A stretch of DNA of 64,000 nucleotides, taken from positions 124,001 to 188,000 of the forward strand of contig NZ_RYZZ01000005.1 of assembly GCF_003989135.1 (NCBI RefSeq), in the 5' to 3' direction. Of the stretch, positions 52,869 to 62,867 are shown piece by piece (within the stretch, counting starts at the first letter, position 1; every line of letters begins with the position of its first letter). The notes under the pieces were generated by a model. The model was not told the origin of the DNA. It ran no database searches and saw only the letters and a list, made by a program, of their open reading frames with translations. Made by a program: the position numbers and the translations under genes. The stretch comes from Peribacillus cavernae. GTDB lineage: Bacteria; Bacillota; Bacilli; Bacillales; DSM-1321.

Positions 52869-53456
52869 TTATCGATTTTCTTCCTTGTCGATTTCTTCCT
52901 CGTCCTCTTCCTCTTCAAGCTCATCGTCCTCTTCGATTATATCTTCTTCAAGGTCATCCTCGAATTCTTCTTCATCTTCATCCTCATCATCATCGGCGTC
53001 AGCATCAAGCAGATCGTCATCATCGTCATCATCTGGATCATCGATAAGATCCTCTTCTTCCTCTTCTTCATCAAGATCGTCGAGGTCCTCATCTTCAAAT
53101 TCATGATCCTCGTTTTCAAGATCTTCCAAGTCCTCTTCGACCGCTTTCTTCGCTTTCTTCTTCTTCGGTTTAGCAACGTGTACAACTTCCTCTTCAATCT
53201 GATCGACAGGGTACCATGTTTTCAGGCCCCAACGGTTTTCTCCAAGGGAGGTAAACCGGCCGTCGACATTCAGGTCTGTATAAAATTGAGAGATTCTCTT
53301 TTTCATTTCTTCATCTGAAAAACCCTGCAATTTTCGGATTTCATTCATTAATTCTTTAAAAGAAACTGGTTGCTTTTTCTCTACAAGCAATTCATAAGCA
53401 ATTTCAAGCATTGACATTTCTGCTAATTGCTCTTTTGAGTATTGTTTTAAACTCAA
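52869..53456 (-). CDS. rpoE: RNA polymerase delta subunit
   Basis: 195 residues from a TTG at 53454-53456, eight bases after AAAGGAAG; an in-frame GTG three codons earlier abuts the site. N-terminal HARE-HTH domain (about 10-90, LEIAYELLVEKKQPVSFKELMNEI ... GRFTSLGENRWGLKTWYP), a basic stretch (AKPKKKKAKKA) and a long Asp/Glu tail with almost no other residues. Delta speeds recycling of RNA polymerase by weakening its hold on nucleic acids. It has no terminator of its own: transcripts run into the pyrG attenuator. Confidence 0.95.
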   Translation of the reverse strand: MSLKQYSKEQLAEMSMLEIAYELLVEKKQPVSFKELMNEIRKLQGFSDEEMKKRISQFYTDLNVDGRFTSLGENRWGLKTWYPVDQIEEEVVHVAKPKKKKAKKAVEEDLEDLENEDHEFEDEDLDDLDEEEEEEDLIDDPDDDDDDDLLDADADDDEDEDEEEFEDDLEEDIIEEDDELEEEEDEEEIDKEENR

Positions 53457-53465
53457 GGCCCGCAC

Positions 53466-53767
53466 TTCCTTTCTCTATTCCAAACACTTCATAATCGGCA
53501 TTTTTTACATAAAAAAATAATCTAAACAAGTATTCCGCATGACAAAATGCAATTCCTGCAAGACATATTCATTATAAACATTTAAAATAGGTTTATGCCA
53601 GCCATATCTTAATCTTATGAAATATCAGTGTCGCCTTTTTCACTAATAATTATAAGCGAAAAAAGCTATTTTCCTGGAAAAGTACTTTTTTTCTACACAA
53701 AAAAGGGTATTGAACTTGCTTTTCAGTCAGCTCAATACCATTTTTGGCGGCGTTCCTTTTTTCGTTG
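53466..53767. other. Upstream region of rpoE
   Basis: About 300 bp, AT-rich, no credible gene. TATAAT on the minus strand near 53575-53580 could be an rpoE -10, but I do not see a matching -35. To the right lies repeat copy D. Confidence 0.4.
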
Positions 53768-53768
53768 T

Positions 53769-53935
53769 CTAGCTCCAGCGCCTAGCTCGCTGTGCAAAAG
53801 ACCACTTGACCGCAGAAGGCAAAAAGCGCCTTCTGGGTCAAGTGCCTATTTGCTTCACGAGCTGACCAAGGCGCTTCCGCTGGGCCAACAGGATGCGGGT
53901 TCTGGCGGCGTTGCCACAGGACGTGGCGTCCAAAG
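53769..53935 (-). repeat. Nested-palindrome repeat, copy D, with an appended CCACGTCCTGTGG module
   Basis: Read on the minus strand it runs from AGCGGAAGCGCCTT to GGCGCTGGAGCTAGAC, the family ends. The interior differs from A, B and C but is again palindromic: GCTCG/CGAGC, GCAAA/TTTGC, CACTTGACC/GGTCAAGTG and AGAAGGC/GCCTTCT. Outside the left end is a GCCACGTCCTGTGGC hairpin like those in copy C. It lies just downstream of icmF. Confidence 0.75.
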
Positions 53936-53949
53936 CCTGAGTTCCTTAA

Positions 53950-56900
53950 TTACATATTCCTTCTGTATTGTCCTCCGACTTCGTAAAGTGCATGGGTGAT
54001 TTGCCCGAGGCTTGCCACCTTTACGCACTCCATTAATTCCGCAAAGATGTTTTCCCCGTTCACTGCTGCTTCCTTCAAACGTTTGATCGCTGGTTCGTAT
54101 TGAGGCTGGTTCCGCTTTTGGAATTCGCGGAGGTTTTGGATTTGTCCTTCCTTTTCTTCTTTCGTCGCACGGGCGATTTCCATTGTGTTCAGTGCTTCCT
54201 CGGAAGGGGGATTTGGATTCAAATAAGTATTCACACCTATAATTGGCAGCTCTCCTGAATGTTTTTTCATTTCATAGTACATCGATTCATCCTGAATTTT
54301 ACCTCGCTGGTACTGCGTTTCCATGGCACCGAGGACACCGCCGCGGTCATTGATGCGGTCGAATTCCTGAAGCACCGCTTCTTCCACTAAATCAGTCAAC
54401 TCCTCAATAATGAAGGTTCCCTGAAGCGGATTTTCATTTTTGGATAATCCGTGTTCCTTTGTAATGATCATTTGGATCGCCATCGCTCTGCGTACTGATT
54501 CTTGTGTAGGCGTGGTAATTGCTTCATCATATGCATTCGTATGGAGCGAATTACAATTATCTTGAAGTGCCATAAGCGCTTGAAGAGTGGTGCGGATATC
54601 GTTAAAATCAATTTCCTGGGCATGCAGGGAGCGCCCGGAAGTCTGAATATGATACTTCAGCTTTTGGCTGCGCTCGTTGGCACCGTATTTATCACGCATG
54701 GCCGTAGCCCAAATTCTTCTTGCAACACGCCCGATTACACTATATTCTGGATCAAGACCATTAGAAAAAAAGAATGAAAGATTCGGTGCGAATTCATCAA
54801 TATTCATCCCGCGGCTTAAATAATATTCGATATAAGTGAATCCATTGGCGAGTGTAAAGGCCAGCTGCGAAACGGGATTAGCGCCTGCTTCGGCAATATG
54901 GTAGCCAGAAATAGAAACAGAATAATAGTTTCTCACTTTATGATCAATGAAATACTCCTGAATATCACCCATCAACCTCAAGGCGAATTCCGTAGAGAAG
55001 ATACACGTATTTTGCCCCTGATCCTCTTTTAAAATATCAGCTTGGACGGTGCCGCGTACGGTTTGAAGCGTATAGGCGCGAACTTCCGTAAATTCTTCCG
55101 GTGTCAATACCCTGCCGAGCTCCGCCTCTTTATTTTGCACCTGCTGGTCAATGGCCGTATTCATGTACATCGCCAAGATGATTGGTGCAGGTCCATTGAT
55201 TGTCATCGAAACGGATGTGGAAGGCTGACAAAGATCAAAGCCCGTGTAAAGCTTTTTCATGTCGTCCAGTGTGCATATGCTGACTCCACTTTCGCCAACC
55301 TTTCCATAAATATCCGGTCGGTAATCCGGATCTTCCCCATATAAGGTTACCGAATCAAAAGCCGTGCTGAGACGTTTTGCAGCATCATCCTTGGAGAGAT
55401 AATGGAAGCGGCGGTTCGTCCTGTCAGGCGTTCCTTCTCCCGCGAATTGGCGCTTTGGATCCTCGCCCTCGCGTTTAAATGGGAATACTCCAGCCGTATA
55501 CGGAAAATGTCCTGGAACATTATCACGGTACACCCAACCTAAAATCTCGCCATAGTCAACAAACTTTGGCAGCGAGATTTTCGGAATCATTAATCCGGAA
55601 AGGCTTTTCGTTTTCAATTCAGTTTTGATTTCTTTATCCCTGATTTTCGTGACGAATTTCTCGCCCGAATATTTTTCCTTAAACGCTTCCCATCCATCAA
55701 GGATTTTTTTCGACTCCACTGACAGCTTGGAAGCAGTTTCGTCTTTTAATGCCTGAAGCGAAGACAGAATTTCTTCATTTATTTCTTTTTCCTTAACTGC
55801 CTCAATTGCTCCCTCAAGCTGGAACAGCCTCCTGGCAAAGCGGACTTGATCTTCGGCGTTTTTATGATAATTACGGACCGTATCCGTAATTTCGCGTAAA
55901 TAATAACGGCGGTCGTTTGGAATAATGATATTTTGTTTCTTGACGTCTGCCTCTTTCGAGAACGACGTTTCCCACTCCGTGCCGGCTTTTTCATTTATCT
56001 TTTCAATCAGTGCTGCAAATAAAGCATTGGTTCCCGGATCATTGAACTGTGAAGCGATTGTGCCGTATACAGGCAGCGCATCAGCATCCTGTTCAAACAG
56101 CATATGGCTTCTTTGGTATTGCTTTTGAACCTGCCGTTTTGCATCTTCTGATCCTTTGCGTTCGTATTTATTGATGACAATCAAATCGGCATAATCGATC
56201 ATATCGATTTTTTCCAGCTGGGAAGGGGCCCCGAATTCACTTGTCATCACATACATGGACACATCACAAATATCGGTGATGCCAGCATCTCCCTGCCCGA
56301 TTCCGCTTGTTTCAACAACAATCAAATCAAAGCTGGCCGCTTTCACAACGGAAATGGCATCCTTAATCGCAAGCGATAGCTCACTCTTGGAAAGCCGGGT
56401 TGCAAGGCTTCTCATATACACCCGGTCCGAAAAAATCGCATTCATCCGGATACGGTCACCCAACAGCGCCCCGCCCGTTTTTTGTTTGGTCGGATCAACG
56501 GAAAGGACGGCGATTTTTTTTCCCGGGATTTCATTGATAAACCGCCGGATTAATTCGTCAGTCAATGAGCTTTTCCCCGCCCCGCCTGTGCCCGTTATCC
56601 CGATAACCGGTACATTCTTTTCAGATGTCTTGATTTGTTCAAGAAGAGTTTCAACCGCAGCCGCAGCTTCATCCCCTATATCAAGCCTGTTTTCGGCTAG
56701 TGTAATAAATTGCGCTACCGCTCCCGTTTCTCCGGAAAGCAAATATTCGAAACGTTCCTGAATCGATGACTGCACCGTCGAGAAATCACATTCCTCGAGC
56801 ATCAAATTGATCATACCCTGGAGGCCGTTTACCCTTCCATCCTCCGGCGAAAAAATATGCGAAATCCCATAATCATGAAGTTCCTTAATTTCGCGGGGGA

Positions 56901-57216
56901 TGATGACTCCGCCTCCACCACCGTAAATCCGGATGTGGGTTGCCCCTTTTTCTTTCAATAAATCATACATATATTTGAAATACTCTACGTGGCCGCCTTG
57001 ATAGGACGATATCGCAATACCCTGGACATCCTCCTGGATCGCTGCATTAACAACATCTTCAACAGAACGGTTATGGCCCAGATGAACCACCTCAGCCCCG
57101 CTCGATTGCAAAATACGGCGCATAATGTTGATCGATGCATCATGGCCGTCGAACAAGCTGGAGGCGGTTACAAAACGGATGTGATTTTTGGGTTTATACA
57201 TCTCCATTGTGCTCAT
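53950..57216 (-). CDS. icmF: Isobutyryl-CoA mutase fusion protein IcmF
   Basis: 1088 residues from the ATG at 57214-57216, six bases after AGGAGG. Domains in order: B12-binding (about 10-140; [17 protein letters not shown] with the cobalt-ligand His25), MeaB-like G-protein chaperone (about 190-480; P-loop [29 protein letters not shown]), linker, and the large TIM-barrel mutase (about 560-1088; [48 protein letters not shown]). IcmF interconverts isobutyryl-CoA and n-butyryl-CoA with adenosylcobalamin. The fused G-domain separates it from methylmalonyl-CoA mutase. It is the last gene of the acyl-CoA cluster. Confidence 0.93.
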   Translation of the reverse strand: MSTMEMYKPKNHIRFVTASSLFDGHDASINIMRRILQSSGAEVVHLGHNRSVEDVVNAAIQEDVQGIAISSYQGGHVEYFKYMYDLLKEKGATHIRIYGGGGGVIIPREIKELHDYGISHIFSPEDGRVNGLQGMINLMLEECDFSTVQSSIQERFEYLLSGETGAVAQFITLAENRLDIGDEAAAAVETLLEQIKTSEKNVPVIGITGTGGAGKSSLTDELIRRFINEIPGKKIAVLSVDPTKQKTGGALLGDRIRMNAIFSDRVYMRSLATRLSKSELSLAIKDAISVVKAASFDLIVVETSGIGQGDAGITDICDVSMYVMTSEFGAPSQLEKIDMIDYADLIVINKYERKGSEDAKRQVQKQYQRSHMLFEQDADALPVYGTIASQFNDPGTNALFAALIEKINEKAGTEWETSFSKEADVKKQNIIIPNDRRYYLREITDTVRNYHKNAEDQVRFARRLFQLEGAIEAVKEKEINEEILSSLQALKDETASKLSVESKKILDGWEAFKEKYSGEKFVTKIRDKEIKTELKTKSLSGLMIPKISLPKFVDYGEILGWVYRDNVPGHFPYTAGVFPFKREGEDPKRQFAGEGTPDRTNRRFHYLSKDDAAKRLSTAFDSVTLYGEDPDYRPDIYGKVGESGVSICTLDDMKKLYTGFDLCQPSTSVSMTINGPAPIILAMYMNTAIDQQVQNKEAELGRVLTPEEFTEVRAYTLQTVRGTVQADILKEDQGQNTCIFSTEFALRLMGDIQEYFIDHKVRNYYSVSISGYHIAEAGANPVSQLAFTLANGFTYIEYYLSRGMNIDEFAPNLSFFFSNGLDPEYSVIGRVARRIWATAMRDKYGANERSQKLKYHIQTSGRSLHAQEIDFNDIRTTLQALMALQDNCNSLHTNAYDEAITTPTQESVRRAMAIQMIITKEHGLSKNENPLQGTFIIEELTDLVEEAVLQEFDRINDRGGVLGAMETQYQRGKIQDESMYYEMKKHSGELPIIGVNTYLNPNPPSEEALNTMEIARATKEEKEGQIQNLREFQKRNQPQYEPAIKRLKEAAVNGENIFAELMECVKVASLGQITHALYEVGGQYRRNM

Positions 57217-57290
57217 TTCGCTCCTCCTTTTACCGTAATTGTGTCGTCTTTTGATTGCTATATAAAGTGAAACTTCCATCAGTGGCGGGC

Positions 57291-57923
57291 TTACTGTCCG
57301 TTAATACGCGGCAAACTGATGACCAGCAACTCTGTTTGCAGTTGGATATATTCGTCAAGCGTATACATTTTTTGCAGGGCCCAGCGGCGGAAGCTCCACA
57401 TTTGGCCCTGCACAAAAATGTTATGCGCGACAAGGCCGATATGGTCCTCTGATAAATCAAATTCCCCATTTTCCACACAACGTGAGATTACCAGCTCAAA
57501 CATATGAACCATTTCCACTTCTTTTTTCAATACATAAGGAAGAGCATCCTTTGTCAGTGACTTGGCTTCCTGATACATCACCAGCACTTCATCCTGCATG
57601 TCGTCCATTACCTTGAAAAAATAGGAAATCGTAAGCTTCAGGCTTTCAAGAGTGCCGCTATTCTGTTCCAATTCCATTTTCAGCCTGTCTTTTACCTCGT
57701 CGTAAATAAAATCGCAGACTAAATATAAAATATCATCTTTGGTGCGGATGTATTCATAGAGCGTTCCAATGCTGAAACCGGCTGCCCTGGCAATTTCCCG
57801 GGTCGTTGTCCGGTGGAATCCCTTTTCTTTAAATAAACTCACGGCTCCTTTAATCATTTGATTACGCCGCATGCTGACAAGCTTCTCATCTTTTACAGAA
57901 GCATGGACCTCTCTTTTTTCCAT
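57291..57923 (-). CDS. fadR: TetR-family regulator, probably FadR-like
   Basis: 210 residues. N-terminal TetR helix-turn-helix (about 22-68, [46 protein letters not shown]) and a helical ligand domain. Placement inside a cluster of acyl-CoA dehydrogenase, thiolase and mutase genes suggests an acyl-CoA-responsive repressor like B. subtilis FadR; ligand and targets are inferred. A solo repeat end (57940-57975) lies just upstream of its start. An imperfect palindrome at 62625-62642 is a possible operator. Confidence 0.8.
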   Translation of the reverse strand: MEKREVHASVKDEKLVSMRRNQMIKGAVSLFKEKGFHRTTTREIARAAGFSIGTLYEYIRTKDDILYLVCDFIYDEVKDRLKMELEQNSGTLESLKLTISYFFKVMDDMQDEVLVMYQEAKSLTKDALPYVLKKEVEMVHMFELVISRCVENGEFDLSEDHIGLVAHNIFVQGQMWSFRRWALQKMYTLDEYIQLQTELLVISLPRINGQ

Positions 57924-57939
57924 ACATCACCATCCTATA

Positions 57940-57975
57940 AGAAAAGTGCAAGCGCCTTGTAAAAAGGAACGTCGA
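57940..57975 (+). repeat. Partial repeat between acdA and the TetR gene
   Basis: AGAAAAGTGCAAGCGCCTTG followed by AAAAGGAACGTCGA, the same order as in copy C (42544), but no right end. Confidence 0.6.
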
Positions 57976-58009
57976 ACCAAAACTTAATCGTTCGTTTGGA
58001 TTCTAATTT

Positions 58010-59152
58010 TTAATCTTTTGTAATCATTCTGGAGATAACCAGTTTTTGAATTTCCTGAGTTCCTTCATATATTTGCGTGATTTTTGCATCTCTCATATAG
58101 CGTTCTACCGGATAATCCTTGGTATAACCGTAACCCCCGAATACTTGGACTGCTTCTATCGTTACCTTCATCGCCGTGTCACCGGCAAAAAGTTTCGACA
58201 TCGCAGATTCTTTTCCATACGGAAGCCCGGCAGATTCCAGCCATGCAGCCTGATAAGTCAATAATCTTGCGGCTTCCACGCTTGTTGCCATGTCAGCAAG
58301 CTTAAAGCCAATCCCTTGCTGTGCGGCAATCGGTTTCCCGAATTGGACACGTTCTTTCGCATAACCCACTGCTGCATCAAGCGCCCCTTGAGCAATTCCA
58401 ACAGCCTGCGCCGCAATGCCATTCCTGCCGCCATCGAGGGTCATCATCGCGATTTTGAAGCCATCTCCCTCTTTGCCAAGCAAATTTTCTTTTGGAACCT
58501 GGCAATCTTCAAAAATAATCTCTGTGGTTGGCGATGAACGAATGCCCAGCTTCTTTTCCTTTTTTCCTACGCTAAAGCCTGGAAAGTCTTTCTCAACGAT
58601 AAACGCGCTCGTGCCCTTTTGTTTTGATTCCGGGTCTGTCAACGCAAAGACAACATACGTATCGGCCACTCCACCGTTTGTGATGAATATTTTGGAGCCG
58701 TTTATTAGATAGTGATCCCCTTCTAATCTGGCAGTTGTTCTCATCCCGCCTGCATCGGAGCCCGAGCTTGGTTCTGTCAGACCATAGGCGCCAATTTGTT
58801 CGCCCTGTGCCATCGGTTTCAGATACTTCTGCTTTTGTTCTTCTGAACCGAATTTATAGATCGGCCAGCCTGCCAGGGAGGTATGGGCTGATAAAGTCAC
58901 CCCTGTTGATGCACAAACCCGCGACAATTCTTCAATCGCGATACAATAAGCTAGATAGTCGCTGCCAATGCCGCCGTATTCTTCCGGCCAAGGGATGCCT
59001 GTGAGGCCGAGTTCAGCCATTTTATCAAAAATGACCCGGTCGAAGCGTTCTTCTTCATCCCGTTCGGCGGCTGTCGGAGCCACTTCATTTCTGGCAAAAT
59101 CACGAACCATTTTCCTGATCATTTCATGTTCTTCGGTAAGTTTAAATTGCAT
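58010..59152 (-). CDS. acdA: Acyl-CoA dehydrogenase AcdA
   Basis: 380 residues. FAD enzyme that oxidises acyl-CoA to trans-2-enoyl-CoA and passes electrons to electron-transfer flavoprotein. FAD/substrate motifs are [30 protein letters not shown] and the catalytic Glu363 in IYEGTQEIQ. In B. subtilis acdA lies near rpoE/pyrG and fadF, as here. Substrate chain length cannot be read from the sequence. An array of five AGCGAAA repeats lies in the gap to the next acyl-CoA dehydrogenase. Confidence 0.93.
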   Translation of the reverse strand: MQFKLTEEHEMIRKMVRDFARNEVAPTAAERDEEERFDRVIFDKMAELGLTGIPWPEEYGGIGSDYLAYCIAIEELSRVCASTGVTLSAHTSLAGWPIYKFGSEEQKQKYLKPMAQGEQIGAYGLTEPSSGSDAGGMRTTARLEGDHYLINGSKIFITNGGVADTYVVFALTDPESKQKGTSAFIVEKDFPGFSVGKKEKKLGIRSSPTTEIIFEDCQVPKENLLGKEGDGFKIAMMTLDGGRNGIAAQAVGIAQGALDAAVGYAKERVQFGKPIAAQQGIGFKLADMATSVEAARLLTYQAAWLESAGLPYGKESAMSKLFAGDTAMKVTIEAVQVFGGYGYTKDYPVERYMRDAKITQIYEGTQEIQKLVISRMITKD

Positions 59153-59189
59153 GATTGATTACCCCTGTCTCTTATTAATAAATGTACTT

Positions 59190-59292
59190 GACGATTCGAG
59201 CGAAAAAAACGGTGTTTTAAGCGAAAACTTTCATAATTAAGCGAAAAATCACCGAATTAAGCGAAAACACATAGTATTTAAGCGAAAGCCCG
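59190..59292. repeat. Five AGCGAAA(A) repeats at 20-21 bp spacing
   Basis: AGCGAAA begins at 59199, 59220, 59240, 59260 and 59281 (plus strand), four of them preceded by TTAA or TTTAA. The distances 21, 20, 20 and 21 are about two helical turns. The sequence between the motifs is not conserved. Confidence 0.75.
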
Positions 59293-59323
59293 GATTCCCT
59301 TCTACAAGGACATGTCACAAAGC

Positions 59324-60460
59324 CTAGTTATAAAGATGCTTACTGATGACGATTCGCTGGATTTCGCTTGTGCCTTCATAAATTTCTGTAACCTTGGCAT
59401 CACGGAAATAACGCTCCACCGGGTATTCCTTTGTATAGCCGTAGCCGCCAAACACCTGGATTGCTTCTGATGATACTTCAACAGCCGTTTTGGAAGCCAT
59501 TAACTTTGCCATCGATGCTTCTTTACCGCACGGAAGCCCCTCTGATCTTAAAAAAGCGGCCTGGTAAACTAACAATCTGGAAGCTTCGATTGCCGTTGCC
59601 ATTTCCGCCAGTTTAAAGCCTATTCCCTGCTGGGATGCAATCGGCTTTCCAAACTGGACCCTTTCCTTTGCATAGCGGACAGCATGCTCAAAAGCGCCTT
59701 CAGCAATGCCAAGGGCCTGCGCCGCAATTCCGATTCGTCCCGAATCCAGATTGGCTAACGCTATCTTGAAGCCTTCCCCAACGCTACCAAGCAGGTTTTC
59801 AGCCGGAACCATCATATTTTCAAATGTCAGTTGTACCGTTCTTGAACCATAAAGGCCCATTTTGTGCTCATCCTTGCCAATGATTAAGCCAGGTGTATTC
59901 TTTTCCACGATAAAAGCCGATATGCCTTTACTGCCAGCTCCTGGATTGGTTGAAGCAAAAACGATGTAGATCTCTGCTTCTCCGCCATTGGTAATGAACA
60001 TTTTCGAGCCGTTTATTTTATAAAAATCCCCTTCCTTAACAGCCCTCGACTTCATGCTTCCAGCATCCGATCCGGAACTCGATTCAGTCAGACAAAATGC
60101 GGCTAGATACTCTCCAGAAGCAAGTTTTGGGACATACTTTTGTTTCTGTTCCTCTGTGCCGAAATAAAGGATCGGATTCGTTCCTACCGATGTATGGACG
60201 GAAAGAATAACACCAAGAGCAGGGCTTACCTTTGAAATTTCGTGGATGGCAATTATATAGGACATAAAGTCCATTTCCGAGCCGCCATATGCTTCAGGAA
60301 CCGGAATTCCCATCAACCCGAGCTCGCCCATTTTTTCCAGTAAAGTCCGTGGAAATATCCCCTCTTCCATTTTTTCGACAAAGGGAGCGATTTCGCTTTC
60401 TGCAAAATCACGTACCATTTTACGCATCATCTTTTGCTCGTCATTCAATGTCAGTTTCAT
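59324..60460 (-). CDS. Acyl-CoA dehydrogenase, second copy (short-chain type)
   Basis: 378 residues. Same family as AcdA, with FCLTESSSGSDAGSM, KMFITNGGEAEIYIVFA and catalytic Glu362 in IYEGTSEIQRIV. It resembles butyryl-CoA dehydrogenases (MmgC-like), fitting a place between the 3-hydroxybutyryl-CoA dehydrogenase gene and acdA; chain-length preference is inferred from context. GGGAGG before the ATG. Confidence 0.92.
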   Translation of the reverse strand: MKLTLNDEQKMMRKMVRDFAESEIAPFVEKMEEGIFPRTLLEKMGELGLMGIPVPEAYGGSEMDFMSYIIAIHEISKVSPALGVILSVHTSVGTNPILYFGTEEQKQKYVPKLASGEYLAAFCLTESSSGSDAGSMKSRAVKEGDFYKINGSKMFITNGGEAEIYIVFASTNPGAGSKGISAFIVEKNTPGLIIGKDEHKMGLYGSRTVQLTFENMMVPAENLLGSVGEGFKIALANLDSGRIGIAAQALGIAEGAFEHAVRYAKERVQFGKPIASQQGIGFKLAEMATAIEASRLLVYQAAFLRSEGLPCGKEASMAKLMASKTAVEVSSEAIQVFGGYGYTKEYPVERYFRDAKVTEIYEGTSEIQRIVISKHLYN

Positions 60461-60481
60461 AGAGTGGCCTCCCGGATGTTT

Positions 60482-61336
60482 TTACAAGCTGTATTCGTAG
60501 AAGCCGCGGCCGGATTTCTTCCCGAGCCAGCCCGCTTTCACATATTTCCTAAGCAGCGGGCAAGGCCGGTATTTATCATCACCGAAGCCTTCGTGGAGCG
60601 TCTCCATGATATAAAGGCATGTATCAAGCCCGATGAAATCAGCAAGCGTCAGCGGTCCCATCGGATGGTTCATGCCGAGCTTCATCACTTCGTCGATTGC
60701 TTCTTTGGAAGCCACACCTTCATATAACGTATAAATGGCTTCATTGATCATCGGCATCAGAATACGGTTGGAGACGAAGCCCGGAAAGTCATTCACTTCT
60801 ACCGGAACTTTACTCAATGTCCTGGACATTTCTGCAATCACCGCATACACTTCATCTGCTGTAGCAAGCCCACGGATAATTTCAACAAGCTTCATAACAG
60901 GAACTGGATTCATGAAGTGCATACCGATCACTTTTTCCGGACGCCTGGTCGCCGCTGCAATTTCAGTGATTGGCAGCGATGAGGTATTGGAAGCCAAAAT
61001 CGCATGTGCCGGCGCAATTTCATCCAGTTCACTGAACAGCTTTGCTTTGATGTCCATGTTTTCTATGGCTGCTTCAATCACCAGATCTACGTCAGCTGCA
61101 TTTCTCAAATCAGTGGACGTTGTCAATCTTGCCAGTGTACTGCGCTTATTTTCTTCTTCCATTTTCCCTTTTTCCACCTGGCGGGAAAGATTTTTGTCAA
61201 TGATTCCAAGGCCTTTGTCGACAAACTCTTGCTTCAAGTCATGCAATATAACCTCATAGCCGCTCATCGCACAGACCTGGGCGATTCCTGAACCCATTTG
61301 CCCGGCACCGATCACCATTACTTTTGCAATGTTCAT
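60482..61336 (-). CDS. mmgB: 3-hydroxybutyryl-CoA dehydrogenase
   Basis: 284 residues. NAD(P)-dependent oxidation of 3-hydroxybutyryl-CoA to acetoacetyl-CoA, or the reverse. N-terminal Rossmann motif [16 protein letters not shown], the catalytic His in [19 protein letters not shown], and the C-terminal helical domain [26 protein letters not shown] before the ATG; 21 bp to the acyl-CoA dehydrogenase gene. Confidence 0.93.
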   Translation of the reverse strand: MNIAKVMVIGAGQMGSGIAQVCAMSGYEVILHDLKQEFVDKGLGIIDKNLSRQVEKGKMEEENKRSTLARLTTSTDLRNAADVDLVIEAAIENMDIKAKLFSELDEIAPAHAILASNTSSLPITEIAAATRRPEKVIGMHFMNPVPVMKLVEIIRGLATADEVYAVIAEMSRTLSKVPVEVNDFPGFVSNRILMPMINEAIYTLYEGVASKEAIDEVMKLGMNHPMGPLTLADFIGLDTCLYIMETLHEGFGDDKYRPCPLLRKYVKAGWLGKKSGRGFYEYSL

Positions 61337-61370
61337 GAAAGCTCCTCCAATCTGCTGCCCATATAATCTA

Positions 61371-62561
61371 TTAAACTTGTTTTGGAACTTCGATTAAAAC
61401 GGCATCTCCCTGGCCGCCGCCGCTGCAAATCGCCGCAATGCCCAGACCGCCGCCGCGCCGTTTCAATTCGTGCATCAGCGTGATGATAATCCGTGCACCG
61501 CTAGCCCCAATCGGATGTCCAAGTGCTACCGCCCCGCCGTTCACGTTTACTTTTTCAGAATCTACGTTAGCCAGTTTTCCGCTTGCAAGGGCCACCGCCG
61601 CAAACGCTTCATTTATTTCAAATAAATCGATTTCTTCTATCGATTTTCCCGTCTTTTTCAGAATCCTGTTAATAACAAGTCCTGGAGTCTTTGGAAAATC
61701 CTTTGCTTCCACGGCAACTTCGGCATGTCCGATCATATAGGCAAATGGGGTTTTCCCTTCTTTTTCGGCTCTTTCCTCACTCATAAGCACAAGCGCTCCT
61801 GCCCCGTCATTTACTCCTGGGGCATTTCCGGCCGTAATCGTTCCTTCGTTGTTGAATGCGGGACCTAATTTAGCAAGCTTTTCAATGGATGTATCTTTTC
61901 TCGGAGCTTCATCGTGTTCCACGATTACCGGTTCCCCTTTACGCACAGGAACCTCGACAGGAATGATTTCCTCGGCAAACACTCCGCCTTCGATAGCGGC
62001 TATTGCTTTTTGTTGGCTTCTAAGTGCCCAGTTATCCTGGTCTTCGCGTGAAAGTTCCAATTCTTCAGCTGTACTGTTCCCATATGTGCCCATATGTGCT
62101 CCTGTAAAGCTGCAGCTTAATCCGTCATGAACCATTACATCTTTCATCACCGCGTCACCCATGCGAGCTCCCCATCTCGCTTTTGGCATAATATAAGGAG
62201 CATTGCTCATGGATTCCATGCCGCCTGCAACAATGATTTCCTCATCGCCTAAGCGGATGATCTGGTCAGCCAGCGTTACACTTCGCAGTCCAGAGGCACA
62301 AACTTTATTGATCGTTTCTGTTTTCACTTCCCACGGAATGCCCGCATGTCTTGAAGCCTGGCGGGATGGGATTTGTCCCTGGCCTGCCTGAAGCACATTT
62401 CCCATGATTACTTCATCTACCTGGCTGCCATCTATTCCGGCCCTTACCAGAGCTTCCTTGATTGCAACCCCGCCAAGCTGAGATGCAGACAAACTGCTTA
62501 ACCCTCCCCCAAATTTCCCAAAAGGTGTCCTTACTCCACTAACAATGACTGTTCTAGCCAT
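61371..62561 (-). CDS. mmgA: Acetyl-CoA acetyltransferase (thiolase)
   Basis: 396 residues. Condenses two acetyl-CoA or cleaves acetoacetyl-CoA. Active-site Cys88 ([11 protein letters not shown]), His349 ([11 protein letters not shown]) and Cys379 (CSGGGQGDA) are present. AAAAGGAGG precedes the ATG. First gene of the operon thiolase - hydroxybutyryl-CoA dehydrogenase - two acyl-CoA dehydrogenases - TetR - icmF. A cre-like palindrome and a possible TetR operator lie upstream. Confidence 0.94.
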   Translation of the reverse strand: MARTVIVSGVRTPFGKFGGGLSSLSASQLGGVAIKEALVRAGIDGSQVDEVIMGNVLQAGQGQIPSRQASRHAGIPWEVKTETINKVCASGLRSVTLADQIIRLGDEEIIVAGGMESMSNAPYIMPKARWGARMGDAVMKDVMVHDGLSCSFTGAHMGTYGNSTAEELELSREDQDNWALRSQQKAIAAIEGGVFAEEIIPVEVPVRKGEPVIVEHDEAPRKDTSIEKLAKLGPAFNNEGTITAGNAPGVNDGAGALVLMSEERAEKEGKTPFAYMIGHAEVAVEAKDFPKTPGLVINRILKKTGKSIEEIDLFEINEAFAAVALASGKLANVDSEKVNVNGGAVALGHPIGASGARIIITLMHELKRRGGGLGIAAICSGGGQGDAVLIEVPKQV

Positions 62562-62624
62562 AAAGCTCCTCCTTTTATTACCTTTTTATAGATTGCTGTT
62601 TAATTAAATACACGCAAATCAAGT

Positions 62625-62642
62625 TGACTGAACGCTCGCTCA
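62625..62642. promoter_or_regulatory. Possible TetR/FadR operator upstream of the thiolase gene
   Basis: TGACTGAACGCTCGCTCA, an imperfect 18-bp palindrome (6 of 9 paired positions), about 65 bp before the thiolase start. Confidence 0.3.
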
Positions 62643-62675
62643 TAATAAGGGCATAAAAAATGCTCATCTAAATAA

Positions 62676-62689
62676 TGTAAGCGCTTTAC
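62676..62689. promoter_or_regulatory. Catabolite-responsive element upstream of the thiolase operon
   Basis: TGTAAGCGCTTTAC, symmetrical around AAGCGCTT and matching 12 of 14 positions of the CcpA consensus in either direction. Confidence 0.55.
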
Positions 62690-62779
62690 TATATCTTACA
62701 TGAAAAGGCGCAAAATTTTAAATGTTATTTTTACTTTTTGGAAATTTTTCATAAGAAAAGGTTAAGCTTTCTTTTTAAA

Positions 62780-62828
62780 AAAGGCCTGCTCCCTTCAAAT
62801 AAATATTTTATTTTGGAAGCAGGCTTTA
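62780..62828 (-). terminator. Terminator of fadF
   Basis: AAGCCTGCTTCC / GGGAGCAGGCCTT stem around an AT-rich loop, followed by T residues on the minus strand. Confidence 0.7.
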
Positions 62829-62867
62829 TAGTATTATGCAAGTTCTATGAGGTGGCTGATTGGATTC

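Noticed and set aside
52885-53106. Serine-rich plus-strand frame opposite rpoE
   Set aside because: It is the antisense shadow of the Asp/Glu tail of the delta subunit (GAT/GAA codons read as ATC/TTC or TCA/TCT).
53950-57216. Methylmalonyl-CoA mutase
   Set aside because: The G-protein domain is fused between the B12-binding and mutase domains, which is the IcmF order.
59190-59292. CRISPR array
   Set aside because: Conserved part is only 7-11 bp, spacing 20-21 bp in total, no cas genes nearby.
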